Shown here: piece by piece, positions 22,436 through 25,425 of the stretch
Numbering within the stretch: the first letter of the stretch is position 1
How the letters are laid out: every line of letters starts with the position of its first letter
Assembly (NCBI GenBank): GCA_964344035.1
Contig: CAYFLK010000060.1
Span: 1 to 25,425 of the forward strand
From: UBA1014 sp964344035
GTDB taxonomy: Bacteria; SAR324; NAC60-12
Length of the DNA: 25,425 nucleotides
Direction of reading: 5' to 3'
Translations under genes and position numbers: made by a program
The notes under the pieces: model-generated
What the model was told of the DNA's origin: nothing
The model's input: only the letters and a program-made list of their open reading frames with translations
The model's database searches: none

Positions 22436-22778
22436 GAAGTTCCAATCCCTTTTGATGAATAATTACTTAGGTTGTTCAGCCATTCAGGCTGAAGTGTTTA
22501 TGCAGGATCCAATGCATGTGTTTGTGACGTTTGCCACATGCCTTTACCCCCCGCAGGCTTCACTTTCAAGCAATGCAGAATCAATCCCACGGATTAAGTA
22601 TCAAACAGACTTTCCCGGTCATGAAAAAGAGAGCTAATTGCTTGGCTGCGTTGTTCCGGATGTTTAATCCTGCACCCCACAAGCCGAAACACCTTTCTGA
22701 ATTACTTGAATGCTCCTAAAAATCCTGACACACCGCAAAATAAATGAACACCGAAAAAGTACAAGCGATTCCTGCAGT
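22436..22778. other. Gap between clc and the IHF gene with two hairpins
   Basis: I see no gene in these 343 bases. TTCAGCC (22475-22481) and GGCTGAA (22487-22493) form a seven-pair stem around ATTCA. GCATGTG (22514-22520) and CACATGC (22535-22541) form another around a 14-base loop. Neither has a clean U-run. They lie upstream of the IHF gene and downstream of clc, so they could be operators or RNA-processing sites. Confidence 0.4.
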
Positions 22779-24548
22779 TCAACTTGCCTGAATCTGCAAT
22801 TCCCGTCGATAGTGGTCAAACAGGGTTGATTTGGAAAGCATACCCAAAAACCTGCTTTCATCCACCACCGGAAGTGACCATGCATCAGACGATTCAAATT
22901 TGTCGAGGGCCCTGCTGATTGGTTCATCAAGGCGGATAACCGGGAGCGGACGCATGATAGACTCCATTGTCACCAGTTCATACATAGTTTTTTCAAAGAG
23001 GTAGGGACGAACATCGTCAAGAAAAACCACTCCTTCGCATTCCCCGGTTTGAGGATCAATGACAGGGAAATAATTCCGGCGTGCCTGTTTGAACACCGGA
23101 ATAAATTCTTTCAGCAGCATGCCTGGAGAAAGGGTGTCAAAATCACGATCAAGAATGTCCTTAATATTTAGATAATGCAACAGATACCGGTCGGTGCCCC
23201 TGCGGATGAGACTGCCCTGGGCTATCAAATCATGGGTGTAAACCGAACCGGCCTCGAAAAATGAACTGATCACCATCGCGCTGCTGGCGGTCAGCATCAA
23301 CGGTAGAATCATCGAATAACCACGGGTTGATTCCATCACCAGGAAAATCCCTGTCAGAGGGCCGTGCATCACACCAGTAACCATCCCCGCCATACCTGCC
23401 AATGCAAAGGCTGAGTCATCGGCAAGCTGTCCCAATGGTAAAAGTCCCAGCATTTTCCCATAGGCCAGACCAACCCCGCTGCCGATTACCAGACTGGGGG
23501 CAAACACGCCGCCTACACCCCCGCTGCCGAGGGTGATCCCGCATGCGATAAATTTCAGGAACACAAATACCAGCACGAATAACAGTGTGGGTTGCAGCGC
23601 TCCGCTTAAAAAGTCCTGTGTCGTGGAATATCCTTCCGCAAGCACTTCCGGCATAAGCCATCCAACTGTGCCGACGAGCAACCCTCCAACCACCGCACGC
23701 ACCCAATGGGTTTCAATCATCCGTTTGAAGAGATGTTCCCAAAAAATCAGACTGCGCGTGAAGGCTATCGAAACCAAGCCCGTCAGCACTCCCAGCCCCA
23801 GGCAGGCAACAAGTGAGGCCGGGGAAAACCCGGCAATTTCCTGAAAAAACGCGATTTTATTGCCCATTATCACCCTGCTGATTTCCGTTGCGGAAACAGC
23901 GGACACAATGGTCGGGAGAACAGTCAGTATGCTCCACTCACCAACGATGATTTCCAGCGTGAATATCAGCCCGGTCAGGGGAGCGTTGAAAATTCCGGCA
24001 ACTGCCCCTGCCACACCATACCCGACAAGCAGTTTCTTGCGTCGCTCATTCATTTCCAGCCAGCGGCCGGACATTGAACCGATGGCCCCGCCGACGCACA
24101 CGATCGGACCCTCCAGTCCCGTCGAACCCCCGCTGCCCACGGTCAGCAGGCTCCCGAGAAACCTGGAGAAAATCATGCGCCGCTGAAGGAACTCTGATCC
24201 GATTGTCATCGCCTTGATGACATCTGATACGCCGTGCCCGGAAAAATCTTTCATCATCGAACGTATCATGTAGACTGCGGCACCCGCGCCGATCGCCGGC
24301 AGGATTATCCCACGCCATCCCAGGTCCAAGGCAGTAAGCGTGTGTCGCAACCAGTGGACGCTCCAGTTCAGGGCAACTGCCAGCATCCCCGCGGCCACCC
24401 CGATCAAAAGTGCGGCGGTCATCATAACCACCGCCTCTCTGGCTGAAACCGCCTGGAATTGGGCAAGCAGCTGACGGTCTCCTGATGGAAGCCCCCTGGC
24501 AATAAAACTATTCAGACGCTTGCGCCAGATCTTTTTGAAACTGCTCAA
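22779..24548 (-). CDS. CLC family chloride channel/transporter with CBS domains
   Basis: A 589-residue CLC protein: about a dozen membrane helices, then a cytoplasmic CBS pair from about residue 445. Pore motifs are SGHGVSD near 103-108 (in place of GSGIP), GSGGSTGLEGP at 138-148 with the gating Glu146, and GVGGVFAPS for GxFxP. After FNAPLTGLIFTLE the position of the E. coli proton glutamate 203 is Ile, which points to a channel rather than a proton exchanger. The start is TTG 24548, preceded by GGAGG. It overlaps the EIIA gene by 41 bases in another frame, so translation is coupled. The CBS domains may sense nucleotides. Confidence 0.93.
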   Translation of the reverse strand: MSSFKKIWRKRLNSFIARGLPSGDRQLLAQFQAVSAREAVVMMTAALLIGVAAGMLAVALNWSVHWLRHTLTALDLGWRGIILPAIGAGAAVYMIRSMMKDFSGHGVSDVIKAMTIGSEFLQRRMIFSRFLGSLLTVGSGGSTGLEGPIVCVGGAIGSMSGRWLEMNERRKKLLVGYGVAGAVAGIFNAPLTGLIFTLEIIVGEWSILTVLPTIVSAVSATEISRVIMGNKIAFFQEIAGFSPASLVACLGLGVLTGLVSIAFTRSLIFWEHLFKRMIETHWVRAVVGGLLVGTVGWLMPEVLAEGYSTTQDFLSGALQPTLLFVLVFVFLKFIACGITLGSGGVGGVFAPSLVIGSGVGLAYGKMLGLLPLGQLADDSAFALAGMAGMVTGVMHGPLTGIFLVMESTRGYSMILPLMLTASSAMVISSFFEAGSVYTHDLIAQGSLIRRGTDRYLLHYLNIKDILDRDFDTLSPGMLLKEFIPVFKQARRNYFPVIDPQTGECEGVVFLDDVRPYLFEKTMYELVTMESIMRPLPVIRLDEPISRALDKFESSDAWSLPVVDESRFLGMLSKSTLFDHYRRELQIQAS

Positions 24549-25197
24549 GCAATTCCTCCAAACTGGGGTGATCCCTTAAAAAGGATTCAGAATAAGGTTG
24601 GTTCAAAATGCGCGCAAGTTGTGACAACAGCTGCAAATGCTGAGAGGTGTCAGTACTCAAAAGGACAAATACAGTGTAAACCATCTGACTGTCCGGACTT
24701 TTGAAATCCAATGGTTTATCCAGGAAAAAAACACCTACCATCGAACCGGACAGTCCGGTTTTCATGGGAATGCGAGGATGGGGGACGGCAATTCCCTGCC
24801 CGATTCCGGTAGATGAGAGTTCCTCTCGCTGGAGCAGTTGGCTGGCCACGGACTCCTTGATTTCTTCCGGAATAGGCAGCATCGTTGCTGCTTGACGAAA
24901 AAAAATCTCCAGCGTCGATGTACAGTCGGGATGATGAACGCCTCCGTTTCTCAATGCTTCAATCAGGTTTGATCCGCTTTTTTTGTCGGGTTTTATTCTC
25001 CTGCTTTTCTTCAGCCCTGTTTTTTCAACCCGTATCTGTTTTGCTTCCGCCCAGGAGAGCAGGGTTGCACGATTGAAATAAAACTTCCCGCGCCGTTCCA
25101 GACAGGGCAGGTCTCCCTGACGAATCCAGCGCAGTATTGTTGCTTCCGGAACGTGAAGCAACTGCTGCACATCTGAAACTGTTAACCACTTAGCCAT
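24508..25197 (-). CDS. HTH (excisionase/MerR-type) fused to EIIA-Ntr
   Basis: A 229-residue fusion. Residues 1-55 are a MerR/excisionase-type helix-turn-helix (WLTVSDVQQLLHVPEATILRWIRQG). A basic linker follows. From about 75 is an EIIA-Ntr/fructose-type domain with phospho-acceptor His140 in GIGQGIAVPHPR, and FVLLSTDTSQHLQLLSQLARIL typical of the family. EIIA-Ntr receives phosphate from NPr and regulates potassium uptake, nitrogen and stress responses; in this window PtsP could be the ultimate donor. The fused HTH suggests direct DNA control by phosphorylation state. It is followed by a CLC channel whose start is inside its coding end. The organism's NPr is not in view. Such fusions are known in delta-type bacteria. 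Confidence 0.9.
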   Translation of the reverse strand: MAKWLTVSDVQQLLHVPEATILRWIRQGDLPCLERRGKFYFNRATLLSWAEAKQIRVEKTGLKKSRRIKPDKKSGSNLIEALRNGGVHHPDCTSTLEIFFRQAATMLPIPEEIKESVASQLLQREELSSTGIGQGIAVPHPRIPMKTGLSGSMVGVFFLDKPLDFKSPDSQMVYTVFVLLSTDTSQHLQLLSQLARILNQPYSESFLRDHPSLEELLEQFQKDLAQASE

Positions 25198-25425
25198 CTG
25201 ATGAGAAACTCTGGGAAGGGGAAAACAATCCGTTTAAAATTCTTCCGATTAAATTAACACGATCCCTATTGGGAGTGAAGCAATCGCCTCACTAAAAATT
25301 AGAATATGAGATTCTATTATATCATTACATTTAAAGGAGAACCTGCATCGATGACAGTAGTGATTAATAAATACCTAACTTGAGCGATTCATAACAAAAA
25401 AAGCTCCCAACCTTTGGATTAAAGT
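25198..25425. promoter_or_regulatory. Right-end upstream region with inverted repeats
   Basis: TAGAAT-ATGAG-ATTCTA (25300-25316) is a perfect inverted repeat, and AGTGA...TCACT (25274-25293) a shorter one. On the plus strand AAGGAG (25334-25339) precedes ATG 25351 by 11 bases; that frame is only ten codons long (to 25383). No gene is otherwise visible to the window edge. The repeats may be operators for the HTH-EIIA gene transcribed leftward. Confidence 0.35.

Noticed and set aside
1..25425. Mobile element, prophage, CRISPR array or defence island
   Set aside because: No transposase, integrase, terminal repeats, spaced direct repeats or tRNA were found; the Bor-like gene alone is not evidence of a prophage.

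Overview
The window is a compact, roughly half-GC chromosomal segment of a Gram-negative, flagellated bacterium. It encodes outer-membrane assembly (BamA, a LolD-type ATPase, two exported envelope proteins including a Bor-type lipoprotein), a FliM motor-switch protein, a sigma-54-type promoter in front of a P-II gene, and nitrogen-PTS parts. The mix (Mg-type HemB, Gln-containing dihydroorotase, HTH-EIIA fusion, GAF-type PtsP next to glnB) fits a deltaproteobacterium-like or SAR324-like lineage, but that placement is inference. I see no rRNA, tRNA, transposase, integrase or CRISPR array; the content is mostly housekeeping.

Layout, left to right. 1-2.8 kb: folD (-) diverges from ygfZ (+), two folate-related genes; ygfZ is followed by an overlooked 37-codon membrane mini-gene that overlaps its stop, then a DUF2452 gene and a terminator. 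2.8-11.2 kb: a long minus-strand run, in transcription order an HTH-AbrB regulator, hemB, pyrC (ATGA overlap with hemB), a long-chain acyl-CoA synthetase, a start-less open frame that looks partly coding, lolD and bamA. 11.4-14.2 kb: minus-strand yfgM-like gene, rpoZ and a large membrane protein of unknown function. 14.3-19.9 kb: plus-strand exported CsgG/FlgT-like protein, then a sigma-54-type promoter driving glnB-ptsP-holA, the last pair overlapping by 4 nt. 19.9-20.9 kb: Bor-like lipoprotein and Nudix hydrolase (both -). 21-22.1 kb: a lone fliM (+), preceded by a degenerate copy of a widespread palindromic intergenic repeat. 22.1-25.2 kb: an IHF/HU gene (-), then a CLC chloride channel with CBS domains whose TTG start lies inside the 3' end of an HTH-EIIA(Ntr) gene (-).

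How the parts relate. Two components of the nitrogen PTS (PtsP and an EIIA-Ntr domain) lie in the same window as P-II, pointing to integration of nitrogen status with phosphoenolpyruvate supply; EIIA-Ntr is coupled here to an ion channel, and the P-II operon ends in the DNA polymerase clamp-loader delta subunit. Lipoprotein and porin assembly (LolD, BamA) form a second functional pair, but the LolC/E membrane partner is not next to LolD.

No clearly new defence or mobile system is visible. The least explained items are the 37-codon membrane mini-gene, the 566-residue membrane protein, the start-less frame upstream of lolD and the HTH-AbrB regulator.
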